Part shown: positions 35,150 to 43,549 of the stretch, piece by piece
Position numbering within the stretch: the stretch's first letter is position 1
Layout: each line of letters begins with the position of its first letter
Source: Chloroflexota bacterium
GTDB taxonomy: Bacteria; Chloroflexota; Limnocylindria; Limnocylindrales; CSP1-4
NCBI GenBank assembly: GCA_016191345.1
Contig: JACPOU010000004.1
Coordinates: forward strand, 38,932-102,931
Reading direction: 5' to 3'
Length of the DNA: 64,000 nucleotides
Notes under the pieces: model-generated
Told to the model about the DNA's origin: nothing
Databases searched by the model: none
The model's input: the letters and a program-made list of their open reading frames with translations, nothing else
Made by a program: the position numbers and the translations under genes

Positions 35150-35794
35150 ATGGACGCCGTGGTCTTCGACTGGGATGGGACGCTCGTTGATTCGCTTCCC
35201 GCGATCACCCGCGCGAACGCCGAGGTCATGCGTTCATACGGGATCCCCTTCGATGCGGACGTCTATCGCCAGGCCTACAGCCCCGACTGGCAGTCGATGT
35301 ACGAGCGGCTCGGGATCCCGTCCGCCGAGGTCCACGAAGCCGGCCTGCGCTGGCTCGACGCCTATCGTCGGGACGTCGTCGAGCCGGCGGCCATGCCGGG
35401 CGCGGAGGCAGCGCTCGACCGGCTTGCTGCCGCCGGCCTCCGGTTGGGCCTCGTGACGGCCGGAGAGCGTGAGGTGGTCGAGAACCAGCTGGAGACCACC
35501 GGCCTCGGGCGATTCCTGGCGGTTCGCGTGTGCGGTGGCGACATGCCCGAATCGAAGCCCCACCCGGCGCCGCTCCGGAAGGCGCTCCAGGAACTGGGTA
35601 TCGACGCCGCCCCGGGGCGGACGATCTACGTCGGCGACGCCCTCGACGACATGCGCATGGCGAGGACAGCGGGCGCCCGTGGCGTCGGGATCCTCTCGAT
35701 GATGGGGACGCGCGAGGAGTTGCTCCACGCCGGTGCGTCCGAGGTGGCGGACTCCGTGGCCGCCTGGGTGGACGCGTTCCTGGGGCCGCCGTGA
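35150..35794 (+). CDS. HAD-superfamily phosphatase (phosphoglycolate phosphatase-like)
   Basis: A 214-residue HAD hydrolase with helical cap C1. Motif I FDWDGTLVDS, motif II GLVTAGE, motif III Lys in ESKPHPAPL and motif IV YVGDALDDMRMA are all intact. The track start at 34952 runs antisense through ybaK. ATG 35150 is chosen because the protein begins immediately with motif I and is preceded by TACGAT at leaderless spacing. First gene of a three-gene operon with thiamine pyrophosphokinase and a peroxiredoxin. Confidence 0.9.
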   Translation: MDAVVFDWDGTLVDSLPAITRANAEVMRSYGIPFDADVYRQAYSPDWQSMYERLGIPSAEVHEAGLRWLDAYRRDVVEPAAMPGAEAALDRLAAAGLRLGLVTAGEREVVENQLETTGLGRFLAVRVCGGDMPESKPHPAPLRKALQELGIDAAPGRTIYVGDALDDMRMARTAGARGVGILSMMGTREELLHAGASEVADSVAAWVDAFLGPP

Positions 35795-36477
35795 GCCGCC
35801 GTCACGTTGTCGTCCTCGCGGATGGCGACCCGCCGGCGCGCGACGCGCTCGACGCCGCCTGGCCCGGCTGGAGCGACGGGATCGAGGTCGTCATTGCCGC
35901 GGATGGCGGCGCCCGCCTTGCCGCGACGCTCGGCTTCCGGATCGACCACTGGGTCGGCGACGGGGACTCGCTGGGAGCGGACGGGGTGGCGGCGCTTCGC
36001 GGCGCGGGCATCGAGACGGACCTCGTGGAGGCGGCCAAGGACGAGTCGGACACCGAGCTCGCGCTCGCCGCGGCCGCACGGGTCCCGGGGGTCGGACGGA
36101 TCACGATCCTCGGGGCGCTCGGCGGCCGCCGGGTGGACCACGCGATCGCCAACCTCGGGCTCCTCGCGCTGCCGGTGGCCGACGACCTCGACGTCGCGAT
36201 CGTCGACCCGGGCAGCCGCATCCGCCTCCTGTCGGGCGGTCCCGACGGCGCCGGGTTGTCGCTTGCCGGCCGGCCCGGGGACCTCGTGTCGCTCCTGCCG
36301 ATGGACGACGTGGACGGCGTCACGACCGAGGGCCTTCGCTATCCACTCCGCGACGAGCCGCTCCGGGTCGGCCCGGCCCGGGGCCTGTCAAACGTGCGCG
36401 AGCGGGCGGATGCCGCCGTCCGGATCCAGACGGGACGTCTCCTCGTCGTGGAGGTCCCTGCTACGCTCCAGCGATGA
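35791..36477 (+). CDS. Thiamine pyrophosphokinase
   Basis: A 228-residue thiamine diphosphokinase, making ThDP from thiamine and ATP. The N-terminal domain contains VIAADGGARLA, WVGDGDSLGADG and EAAKDESDTELALA. GALGGRRVDHAIANL marks the active-site domain junction, and the C-terminal beta domain binds thiamine. The GTG start overlaps the HAD stop by four bases (GTGA), and its own stop overlaps the next gene (ATGA). HAD phosphatases often accompany ThDP metabolism, which fits the pairing. Confidence 0.88.
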   Translation: MSRRHVVVLADGDPPARDALDAAWPGWSDGIEVVIAADGGARLAATLGFRIDHWVGDGDSLGADGVAALRGAGIETDLVEAAKDESDTELALAAAARVPGVGRITILGALGGRRVDHAIANLGLLALPVADDLDVAIVDPGSRIRLLSGGPDGAGLSLAGRPGDLVSLLPMDDVDGVTTEGLRYPLRDEPLRVGPARGLSNVRERADAAVRIQTGRLLVVEVPATLQR

Positions 36478-36959
36478 GCGTGCCCAATCCCGGGGAGCTG
36501 GCCCCCGACTTCGCGTTGCCGGACGAGACCGGCGCGTTGCACGCCCTGGCGGACCAGCGCGGCCGCTGGACGGTCATCTACTTCTACCCCGCCGACGATA
36601 CGCCCGGCTGCAGCACGGAGGCGTGCCAGTTCCGCGACGTCGACGCGCAGGTCCGGGACACCGGGGCGGAGGTCTGGGGCATCAGCCCGGATGGTGCGGC
36701 GAGCCACCGGAAGTTCCGCGAGAAATTCGAGCTGCCGTTCACGCTCCTGTCGGACGAGGATCATGCCGTCGCCGAGCGCTACGGGGCATGGACGCTCAAG
36801 ACCAACTACGGCCGCGAATCCATGGGCATCCAGCGCTCCACGTTCCTGGTCGACCCGGACGGCCGGGTTGCGCGCAGCTGGCCCAGGGTCAAGGCGGACG
36901 GCCATGCTGCCGAGGTCCTCGTCGCGCTCGCCGAGGCGCGGACCGAACGCGCCGGATGA
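36474..36959 (+). CDS. bcp: Thioredoxin-dependent peroxiredoxin (Bcp/PrxQ)
   Basis: A 161-residue peroxidase that reduces H2O2 and organic hydroperoxides. The peroxidatic motif is YFYPADDTPGCSTEACQFRD, with the peroxidatic and candidate resolving Cys five residues apart (GCSTEAC), the PrxQ arrangement. The catalytic Arg lies in IQRSTFLVDPDG. ATG overlaps the previous stop (ATGA). A strong hairpin follows 22 bases after its stop, marking the operon end. Confidence 0.94.
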   Translation: MSVPNPGELAPDFALPDETGALHALADQRGRWTVIYFYPADDTPGCSTEACQFRDVDAQVRDTGAEVWGISPDGAASHRKFREKFELPFTLLSDEDHAVAERYGAWTLKTNYGRESMGIQRSTFLVDPDGRVARSWPRVKADGHAAEVLVALAEARTERAG

Positions 36960-36981
36960 CTCGCCGCCAGGGACGTGGCTT

Positions 36982-37017
36982 GAGGCTTCGCTCGTGGGGG
37001 GATACGAGCGAAGCCTC
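36982..37017 (+). terminator. Perfect 14-bp hairpin, probable terminator
   Basis: GAGGCTTCGCTCGT and ACGAGCGAAGCCTC flank an 8-nt loop GGGGGGAT, 22 bp after the bcp stop. There is no T-tract, so termination would be non-canonical, or the stem may act as an mRNA 3' end. Confidence 0.65.
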
Positions 37018-37080
37018 GCCGCGCATTGTAGGTCCGGTCGTGCGCCGCAGACGCGGGTTCGTGGCGCGCCGGGGCGGTCG

Positions 37081-37923
37081 ATGACCGATTCCCCGACCGC
37101 CACCCGCGCCCACCACGCCTGGCGCCCGGAGCGGTTCATGCTCATCGTCGCCCACCCCGACGACGCCGATTTCGGGCCGGCCGCGACCGCGGCGCGCTGG
37201 ATCGGCGAGGGGTCCGCGGGCTGGCTCGTCTGCTGTACCAGCGGCGACCAGGGCGGCGAGGACCCTGACGAGGATCCCCTGGCCCTCGCGGCACTGCGGG
37301 AGCGCGAGCAGCGGGCCGCGGCCGGGATCATCGGCTATGCGGGCGTCACGTTCCTTCACCAGCCGGACGGCGCCCTTGCGAACGACCTCGCCCTCCGCGA
37401 GCAGCTCGTGCGGGAGATCCGGACCTTCCGGCCGGACGCCGTGCTGGCGACGGATCCAGAGACGCTGTTCCATGGCGACGGCGGGGTCAACCACACTGAC
37501 CATCGAGCGGCGGGGATCGCCGCGGTCGATGCGGTCTACCCGGCGGCCAGGAACCCGATGGCCTTCCCCTGGCTCGCCCGCGACGGCCTCGCTGCGCACC
37601 GCGTCCGGCGCATCTACCTCTTCTGGTCGAACGCGCCCACCACATGGGTCGATGTCACGGCGACGATCGGCCGGAAGGTCGACGCGCTGCGCGCCCACGC
37701 CAGCCAGATCCACCATCCGGAGCAGCTCGATGAGCGGATGCGTGCCTGGGCCCGCGAGGAGGGAGCGGCGATCGGCGTCGAGGCCGCCGAGGCGCTTCGC
37801 CTGATCGTCATCGATGCGGACGAGGAAACGGGCCCGGAATCGGAGACGGAGGCCGTCGCGGAGGCGGATGCGGCTGCCGGGCACGAGCACCCGGACCCCG
37901 AGGCGGACAAGCCGATCGCCTGA
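37081..37923 (+). CDS. PIG-L/LmbE family deacetylase
   Basis: A 280-residue zinc-dependent N-acetylglucosamine-type deacetylase. The signature AHPDDADFGPA and the distal HTDHRAAG supply the zinc ligands. CCTSGDQGGEDPDEDP is the usual substrate loop. The family includes MshB, Mca and bacillithiol/lincosamide enzymes, and the substrate here is not resolvable. An acidic tail of ~35 residues (GPESETEAVAEADAAAG) is unusual. ATG 37081 has GGGGCGG upstream. Monocistronic, convergent with the next gene. Confidence 0.88.
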   Translation: MTDSPTATRAHHAWRPERFMLIVAHPDDADFGPAATAARWIGEGSAGWLVCCTSGDQGGEDPDEDPLALAALREREQRAAAGIIGYAGVTFLHQPDGALANDLALREQLVREIRTFRPDAVLATDPETLFHGDGGVNHTDHRAAGIAAVDAVYPAARNPMAFPWLARDGLAAHRVRRIYLFWSNAPTTWVDVTATIGRKVDALRAHASQIHHPEQLDERMRAWAREEGAAIGVEAAEALRLIVIDADEETGPESETEAVAEADAAAGHEHPDPEADKPIA

Positions 37924-37959
37924 CAGCCGGCCACGGCCCGCCGTCGAGCCAGGCGACGG

Positions 37960-38035
37960 CCGGCGAGGGTCCGTCGGCGGCGAGGGTCCCGGCGACGAGA
38001 TCCGTCGGCGGCGAGGGTCAGTCGGCGGCGAGCGG
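37960..38035. repeat. Direct repeats between convergent genes
   Basis: The 18-mer CCGTCGGCGGCGAGGGTC occurs at 37971-37988 and 38002-38019, with a partial third copy after it. The right copy overlaps the stop codon of the next gene. Confidence 0.75.
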
Positions 38036-39262
38036 CGCCGCGAGCACGGAACGGGCCAGGTCCCAGTGCTGCCACAGCAGCCCGAGCTCGGCCGCCCGCG
38101 CCCCGACGAGTTCGCGGAGCGCCTCGGCCTCCAGGTCGCCAGCTGCCGCGATGAAGAGCTCGTCCGCGGCCACGGTGACCTCGCGGTACAGCTCGCCGAT
38201 CTCGTCCTGGGTCGGCCAGGCGCGGATCCGGCGGGGCTCCATGCCGGCAGCTGCGACAGCGGCGGTCAGGTCGCGGTAGTTCGGGACGCGGCCGTCCTCC
38301 CAGCCGTCGATCGCGTCGAAGCGATGACCAGCCGCCGCGAGGGCCCCGGCGATCGCTCGGCACTGCTCGGTCGTGAAGGTGTCCCAGAACGGGTTGCCGA
38401 CCGGGAAGTCGAGGATCCCCCGGTCGATCGCGCGGGCCATGATGCCCTCGGCGAGCGCCGTGATGGCGAGCTGCCATGGCCGGCGCATCGCGTCGTCGGC
38501 GCCGGCCACGATCTCGACCGCATCGAAGAGCGCCCGGTGGTCGCCGCGGAGGATCCTGATGATGACCGGGGCCCGGTCGGACCCGGTGCCGGGGCGGGTG
38601 GTGGTGGCGAGGCCGGCGGCCGGGGCCTCCGCCGCGCGACTCGCGGGGTCGCCCTGTTGGTCATCGGGCGGCTCCGGCGCGGGCTGCGGCTCGAGGACCG
38701 CCGTCGTGGCCGTCGCGACCGACACGCCCGCGGCCAGCATCCGCTGCGCGGCGAGGACGGCCTGGATCCGCAGCGAATCGATCGCCGGATCGCGATCGGC
38801 CGCCGTCGGGATCGCGGCGACAGGGGCCGCCGGGATCGCGGCGACGGGGCCGGCTCCGAACCGGGCTGGGCCCATGTTCGCCCGCAGCGAGGGGCCCGAT
38901 GGAACGATCGTTCGATCTCCGGGCGCCAAGCGTGGCCCTCCACCCGGACCGACGGGCGCCGGCCGAACCATGACCGGGACGCCCGGTCCGGGCTCTGGCG
39001 CAAGGGGCGGCAGGTCCTCCGGCGGCGCGTCGCGATCCATCCGGCGGCGATCCGCGGGACCCCCGCGGGCGGGTTCGTTCGCGGCCGTCACGAAGGCATC
39101 GGAGGAGAGTGTCGCCGCACGGCGCGGCACGGCGCCCCGTTCGACGGTGAGGCGGACCTCGCGTGCCGGGCTGCGACTGCCGAGCACCACGACGATGGCG
39201 GCGCCGCTCGCGATGCCGAGCACGAGGCCGAGTGCCAGGAAGGCGAACTCGCTCGCGGTCAT
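38018..39262 (-). CDS. Membrane-anchored protein of unknown function
   Basis: A 414-residue protein starting at ATG 39262 with GGAGAGA upstream. The track start at 41077 runs antisense through the respiratory operon. It has an N-terminal transmembrane helix (FAFLALGLVLGIASGAAIVVVLG), a ~170-residue Pro/Ala-rich disordered linker, and a folded helical C-terminal domain of ~200 residues (IIRILRGDHRALFDAVEIV, GILDFPVGNPFWDTF, GWEDGRVPNYRDL, LLWQHWDLARS). No catalytic motif is recognised. It is transcribed divergently from the bc operon across a 243-bp gap. Confidence 0.7.
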   Translation of the reverse strand: MTASEFAFLALGLVLGIASGAAIVVVLGSRSPAREVRLTVERGAVPRRAATLSSDAFVTAANEPARGGPADRRRMDRDAPPEDLPPLAPEPGPGVPVMVRPAPVGPGGGPRLAPGDRTIVPSGPSLRANMGPARFGAGPVAAIPAAPVAAIPTAADRDPAIDSLRIQAVLAAQRMLAAGVSVATATTAVLEPQPAPEPPDDQQGDPASRAAEAPAAGLATTTRPGTGSDRAPVIIRILRGDHRALFDAVEIVAGADDAMRRPWQLAITALAEGIMARAIDRGILDFPVGNPFWDTFTTEQCRAIAGALAAAGHRFDAIDGWEDGRVPNYRDLTAAVAAAGMEPRRIRAWPTQDEIGELYREVTVAADELFIAAAGDLEAEALRELVGARAAELGLLWQHWDLARSVLAAPLAAD

Positions 39263-39393
39263 TCTCTCCGTCCTTCCCGGTCGGACACCTCCTCCGACCG
39301 TGGTCCCCTGGGCCCGGAGCGTAGCTGCGACCTGCGCGGGCGTCAACCCGGATTCCGCAGCGCCCTCGCTTCGGCGTGGCTCGCCCGGTGACT

Positions 39394-39423
39394 TTGCAGC
39401 CCCGATCGGGCGGGTGGTAGATT
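39394..39423 (+). promoter_or_regulatory. Candidate promoter of the bc-complex operon
   Basis: TTGCAG, an 18-bp spacer and TAGATT end about 83 bp before the TTG start at 39506. The -35 match is poor and the -10 reasonable. No other AT-rich hexamer pair is evident in the divergent gap. Confidence 0.35.
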
Positions 39424-39505
39424 CCGGGCGCCGGCCAGCGACCCCCGGATTTCCAGAGCGCCCGTCTCCCGATCCCGTACACGACGAGAAAGGCACGACC
39501 GCGTC

Positions 39506-41341
39506 TTGGCCCTCGAGTCCTATCAGGAATTCCTCGTCCAGCCCGTCGACGCCTCGTGGTTGCAGTGCAACATCGAGTGCCAGGAGGCGTGCCCGGTCGG
39601 GACGAACTGCCGCGGCTACCTGAACCTCGCTGCCGAGGGGCGGTTCGAGGAGGGCTACATCCTGTCGCGCGAGCCGAACCCGGTTGCGGCGATGTGCTCG
39701 TACGTCTGTTCCGCACCCTGCGAGCGCGCCTGCCGGCGCGGCGACATCGACCGCCCGCTCGCGATCCGGGCGATGAAGCGCTTCCTCGTCGAGTGGCACG
39801 AGGCCTCCGGCATTCCCGACGTCATGCCCCACATCGAGGCGCGCGCCGAGCGCGTGGCGGTGGTCGGGGCGGGTCCGGCCGGGATCTCGGTGGCCCGCGA
39901 GCTCGCGATGAAGGGCTACGGGGTGGACGTCTTCGACAGCCTGCCCTACGGCGGCGGCACGATGCTCATCGGCGTCCCGGCGTTCCGCCTGCCGCGCGAG
40001 GCGATCGAGATGGACGTTCGCCTCGTGGAGCGCCTCGGTGTTCGCTTCCACTTCAACACGACGATCGGCCGGGAGGTCACGTTCGAGGACCTCCAGCGCG
40101 ACTACGACGCGATCGCGATCACCGCCGGGGCGATGAACGCGGTCGTCCTCGACGTGCCGGGCTCGGATCTCGACGGCGTCCAGTACGGCGTCGACTTCAT
40201 GAAGAAGGCGAATCTCGGCGAGGAGCTGACGGTCGGGCGCGACGTCGTCGTCATCGGCGGCGGCTACACCGCCATGGACTGCTCGCGGACCGCCCTCCGC
40301 CACGGTGCGGAGCGCGTCTCGATCGTCTACCGCCGGACGCGCTCCGAGCTGGTCGTCGACGAGGAGGAGCTGGGCGAGACGGAGCGCGAGGGCGTCCGGA
40401 TGGAGTTTCTCGCCAGTCCGGTCGAGGTCCTCGGCGAGGACGGCCACGTCACGGGCGTCAGGTTCGTCCGCAACCGCCTGGGCGCCCCGGATGCCTCCGG
40501 CCGGCGCTCGCCCGTCCCGATCGAGGGCTCCGAGTTCGTCATCCCGGCCGACGTCGTGATCCCCGCCGTCTCGCAGGCCGCCGACCTCACGTTCCTGCCG
40601 GTCGAGTCCTCGTTCGAGGTCAACCGCGGCCGGGTGAAGGTGGATCCGGCGACCTACGCCACGAACGTCCGGGGCGTGTTCGCCTGCGGCGACTTCGTGA
40701 CCGGTCCCACGACGCTCATCGAGGCCGCCGGCCACGGCAAGAAGGCGGCCTACGCGATCGACCGATACCTCGCCGGCCAGACCGACGTCACGGTCGCGGC
40801 GAACGTCAAGATCACCAGCTCGTGGCGCCACGACATGCCCGAGCTCTACGATGTCCTGCCGCGCCAGCACATCCCGATGGTCCCGCTGATGGAGCGCATG
40901 CCATCGACCGACCCAACGATCAACTTCTCGACCCCGGTGGAACTCGGCTACGACACGACGGGCGCGATCGCCGAGTCGACCCGCTGCCTGATGTGCAACT
41001 ACAACATCTGGTTCGACCCGTTCCGCTGCGTCCTGTGCGGCGCCTGTGCGGATGTCTGCCCCGAGGGCGTCATCCACATGGTCGACATCAACCAGCTGAA
41101 GGCGGAAGGCCTCCTGCCCGAGGTCGAAGAGGCCTATGGCTGGGAGAATGGAGCGGCGATGATCCTCGACGAGGAGCGCTGCATCCGCTGCGCCCTCTGC
41201 GTCAAGCGATGCCCCTTCGACGCCATTACGATGGAGCGGTTCGAGCTCCAGGAGGTCTCGAGCGACGGACGGCTCTACAAGGAGTCGTATCGAGATGCCC
41301 AGCTCGCCGGCACGGCCGGCGTGGCAGGAGGATCCAGGTGA
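39506..41341 (+). CDS. GltD-like FAD/NAD(P) oxidoreductase with N- and C-terminal Fe-S domains
   Basis: A 611-residue electron-transfer flavoprotein. Residues ~20-95 are a Fer4_20-type Fe-S domain (CNIECQEACPVGTNC, CSYVCSAPCERACRRG). A GltD-like core follows, with FAD site VVGAGPAGISVA and NAD(P) site VVIGGGYTAMDCSRTA, plus the FACGDFVTGP closing motif. The C-terminus carries CLMCNYN and two ferredoxin clusters, CVLCGACADVCPEG and CIRCALCVKRCPFDA. It probably transfers electrons from NAD(P)H, or from ferredoxin, toward the quinone/cytochrome complex encoded downstream. The start is TTG with GAGAAAGG upstream. Its stop overlaps the cytochrome b gene by four bases. Confidence 0.9.
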   Translation: MALESYQEFLVQPVDASWLQCNIECQEACPVGTNCRGYLNLAAEGRFEEGYILSREPNPVAAMCSYVCSAPCERACRRGDIDRPLAIRAMKRFLVEWHEASGIPDVMPHIEARAERVAVVGAGPAGISVARELAMKGYGVDVFDSLPYGGGTMLIGVPAFRLPREAIEMDVRLVERLGVRFHFNTTIGREVTFEDLQRDYDAIAITAGAMNAVVLDVPGSDLDGVQYGVDFMKKANLGEELTVGRDVVVIGGGYTAMDCSRTALRHGAERVSIVYRRTRSELVVDEEELGETEREGVRMEFLASPVEVLGEDGHVTGVRFVRNRLGAPDASGRRSPVPIEGSEFVIPADVVIPAVSQAADLTFLPVESSFEVNRGRVKVDPATYATNVRGVFACGDFVTGPTTLIEAAGHGKKAAYAIDRYLAGQTDVTVAANVKITSSWRHDMPELYDVLPRQHIPMVPLMERMPSTDPTINFSTPVELGYDTTGAIAESTRCLMCNYNIWFDPFRCVLCGACADVCPEGVIHMVDINQLKAEGLLPEVEEAYGWENGAAMILDEERCIRCALCVKRCPFDAITMERFELQEVSSDGRLYKESYRDAQLAGTAGVAGGSR

Positions 41342-42066
41342 GTTTCCTCGAGCGGGTGGACCTCTCCATCCGCCGCAGCCCGGTCTGGCGATCGCTGTTC
41401 CGCAACCCGTACCCCAACGACGAGCGGTCGCGCGCCTACGCCGTCATGAACAACGTCTTCCTGCACCTCCACCCGGTGCGGGTCCGGCAGCACGCCGTCA
41501 AGTTCGCCTACACGTTCTGTCTCGGCGGCCTGTCGTTCTTCCTGTTCCTCGTGCTCACCGTGACGGGCGTCTACCTGATGTTCTTCTACGTCCCCTCGGC
41601 GACGCAGGCGTACAGCGACATCCTGAACATCCAGACCCGGGTGACCTTCGGCCTGCTGACCCGGAACATCCACCGCTGGGGCGCCCACCTGATGGTGTTC
41701 TTCGTCTTCCTCCACATGATGCGGGTCTTCTACCACGGGGCCTACAAGCAGCCGCGCGAGTTCAACTGGGTGGTCGGGGTCCTGCTGCTGTTCCTGACCG
41801 TCGGCCTCAGCTTCACCGGCTACCTGCTGCCGTGGGACCAGATCTCCTACTGGGCGATCACGATCGGCTCGAACATGGCGGCCTACCTGCCGCTGATCAA
41901 CACGCCGTTCAAACTGGTCCTCCTCGGCGGCCTCGAGGTCGGCCAGAACACGCTGCTGCGGTTCTACGTGCTCCACATCATGGCCCTGCCCCTCATCACC
42001 GCCGTCTTCATGGCCGTCCACTTCTGGCGGATCCGGAAGGACGGAGGCATCAGCGGCCCGCTATGA
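41338..42066 (+). CDS. Cytochrome b6-type N-terminal subunit of bc complex
   Basis: A 242-residue four-helix cytochrome b. Two bis-His heme b sites are visible: HRWGAHLMVFFVFLH (14 residues apart) and HIMALPLITAVFMAVH (15 apart, as in b6 rather than mitochondrial b). Cys61 in YTFCLGGLSF aligns with the Cys of cytochrome b6 that covalently holds heme c_i, so an extra heme is likely. The Qo motif region GYLLPWDQISYWA is intact. GTG overlaps the oxidoreductase stop (GTGA), with AGGAGG upstream. It ends before a structured 120-bp intercistronic region. Confidence 0.94.
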   Translation: MSFLERVDLSIRRSPVWRSLFRNPYPNDERSRAYAVMNNVFLHLHPVRVRQHAVKFAYTFCLGGLSFFLFLVLTVTGVYLMFFYVPSATQAYSDILNIQTRVTFGLLTRNIHRWGAHLMVFFVFLHMMRVFYHGAYKQPREFNWVVGVLLLFLTVGLSFTGYLLPWDQISYWAITIGSNMAAYLPLINTPFKLVLLGGLEVGQNTLLRFYVLHIMALPLITAVFMAVHFWRIRKDGGISGPL

Positions 42067-42181
42067 CGACCCATCGGTGCGTTGTCACCTCCGTGCGCTC
42101 GCTCACGCACGTTCGAGTGCGCTCGCGAGCGTGCTCGGCTCCGCCTTCCGCTGGGCCCGTCCTGACGGGCCGCATGGGTCG
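42067..42181 (+). promoter_or_regulatory. Structured intercistronic region within the bc operon
   Basis: CGACCCAT (42067-42074) and ATGGGTCG (42174-42181) pair as the outer stem. Inside are a 12-bp palindrome CGCTCGCGAGCG and the hairpin GGCCCGTC/GACGGGCC. It replaces the usual zero spacing between the two cytochrome b halves. A role in mRNA processing or differential expression is possible. Confidence 0.55.
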
Positions 42182-42187
42182 GGACGC

Positions 42188-42811
42188 ATGAGCGACCAGA
42201 AGACGGACGAGACGGTCGAGGGCCGGCTCGTCCTGCCCGTCGACCCGACGCGGCGCACGGAGATCGACAAGCAGCGCGTGCCGATGTCGGCGCGGCCGTA
42301 CCGGCTGCTGGCGATGGTCAAGCAGGACGCCGTGGTCCGGGTCCAGAAGGAACCCGACGACACGGTCATGACCTGGCCGCACCTGCTCTCGATCGAGTTC
42401 CTCGCGGCCGGCGTCATGAGCGTCTTCCTGCTCCTGATGGGCCTGTTCATCAACGCCCCGCTCGAGGAGCTTGCCAACGGCAACGTGACCCCGGCCGTCG
42501 CCAAGGCGCCGTGGTACTTCCTGGGGCTCCAGGAGCTCCTCGCCTACTTCCACCCGGCGGTGGCCGGCGTCCTGGTCCCGACGTTCGCGATCGTGGGCAC
42601 GATGCTCATCCCCTACGTGGACCGCGGTGATCCCACGGCGATCGCGCCATCGCGGCGCAAGACCGCGGTCGTGCTCTTCTCACTCCTCCTGGGCCTCGCC
42701 CTCATGCTGACCTTCCTCGGCATCTTCTTCCGCGGCCCCGGCTACAGCTTCGTCATTCCCTACCTGCCGTTCTTCGAGAACAGCACCAACGGGCTCCACT
42801 TCTCCCTCTGA
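42188..42811 (+). CDS. Cytochrome bc complex subunit IV (C-terminal cytochrome b)
   Basis: A 207-residue homologue of cytochrome b6f subunit IV. A ~65-residue hydrophilic N-terminus (VQKEPDDTVMTWPHLL) precedes three helices. The Qo-site PEWY motif reads APWYFLGLQELL, so the catalytic Glu is replaced by Pro. ATG 42188 begins the conserved part; the track start at 42077 would translate the structured intercistronic region. It pairs with the b6-type subunit to rebuild a full cytochrome b. Confidence 0.9.
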   Translation: MSDQKTDETVEGRLVLPVDPTRRTEIDKQRVPMSARPYRLLAMVKQDAVVRVQKEPDDTVMTWPHLLSIEFLAAGVMSVFLLLMGLFINAPLEELANGNVTPAVAKAPWYFLGLQELLAYFHPAVAGVLVPTFAIVGTMLIPYVDRGDPTAIAPSRRKTAVVLFSLLLGLALMLTFLGIFFRGPGYSFVIPYLPFFENSTNGLHFSL

Positions 42812-42838
42812 GCCAAGACAGCGGATGGGACCAGACCA

Positions 42839-43513
42839 ATGAGCAACTACCACGTTGAACCGATCGACAGGCCGCAGGCCCTCACCTCGGCGGCACTGAA
42901 GAGCCAGCGCCAGCATCCCGTGCAGGGCATCTCGCGACGCCGGCTGCTGCGATTGTCGCTTGGCGGCGGGATCGCCCTCTGGCTCACCGAGATCGCCGGC
43001 GGGACGCTGAACTTCCTGTGGCCGAACCTCGAGGGCGGCTTCGGTGGCATCGTGAAGATCGGAACCCTCGCCGACGTCAAGCTCAAGAACTCCAATCTGC
43101 CCATTGCGGATGGGTTCCCGGCGTACTTCCCCGATGCTCGCGCGTTCATCGTCCTCGTCGACCCATCGCGGCAGCAGTTCGTTCCCGGCACGGACACGGT
43201 CGGCGAAGGCACCGCCCTGAACGTTCGAGCGCTCTACCAGCGCTGCCCGCACCTCGGCTGCAAGCCGAATCCCTGCCTCAAGAACTTCTGGCTGGAGTGT
43301 CCCTGCCATGGCTCCCGCTACGACCGGCTGGGGATCAAGGCGCAGGGCGCTGCCTACGGGCCAGCGCCGCGCAGCATGGACCGCTTCTCCGCGACCGTGG
43401 AGGCGGACGGGACCCTCGTCCTGGACACCTCCAAGATCACGCTCGGCCCGCTGCCCATCGCGATCGGCCAGCCGGGAATCATCCCGCCGAAGAGCCCGAC
43501 GGGCTGCATCTAG
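42839..43513 (+). CDS. Rieske iron-sulfur protein
   Basis: A 224-residue Rieske subunit. A Tat-type signal anchor (ISRRRLLRLSLGGGIALWL) is followed by a 2Fe-2S domain with box 1 CPHLGC and box 2 CPCHGSRYD. The two boxes are separated by a short loop containing another Cys (KPNPCLKNFWLE), and the protein ends in a further Cys (PTGCI). It accepts electrons from quinol at the Qo site and passes them to the cytochrome c protein encoded next. The ATG lies 27 bp after subunit IV. Confidence 0.95.
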   Translation: MSNYHVEPIDRPQALTSAALKSQRQHPVQGISRRRLLRLSLGGGIALWLTEIAGGTLNFLWPNLEGGFGGIVKIGTLADVKLKNSNLPIADGFPAYFPDARAFIVLVDPSRQQFVPGTDTVGEGTALNVRALYQRCPHLGCKPNPCLKNFWLECPCHGSRYDRLGIKAQGAAYGPAPRSMDRFSATVEADGTLVLDTSKITLGPLPIAIGQPGIIPPKSPTGCI

Positions 43514-43549
43514 GCCCGCCGATACCGTGACGACCATTCGAGGAGCCCG

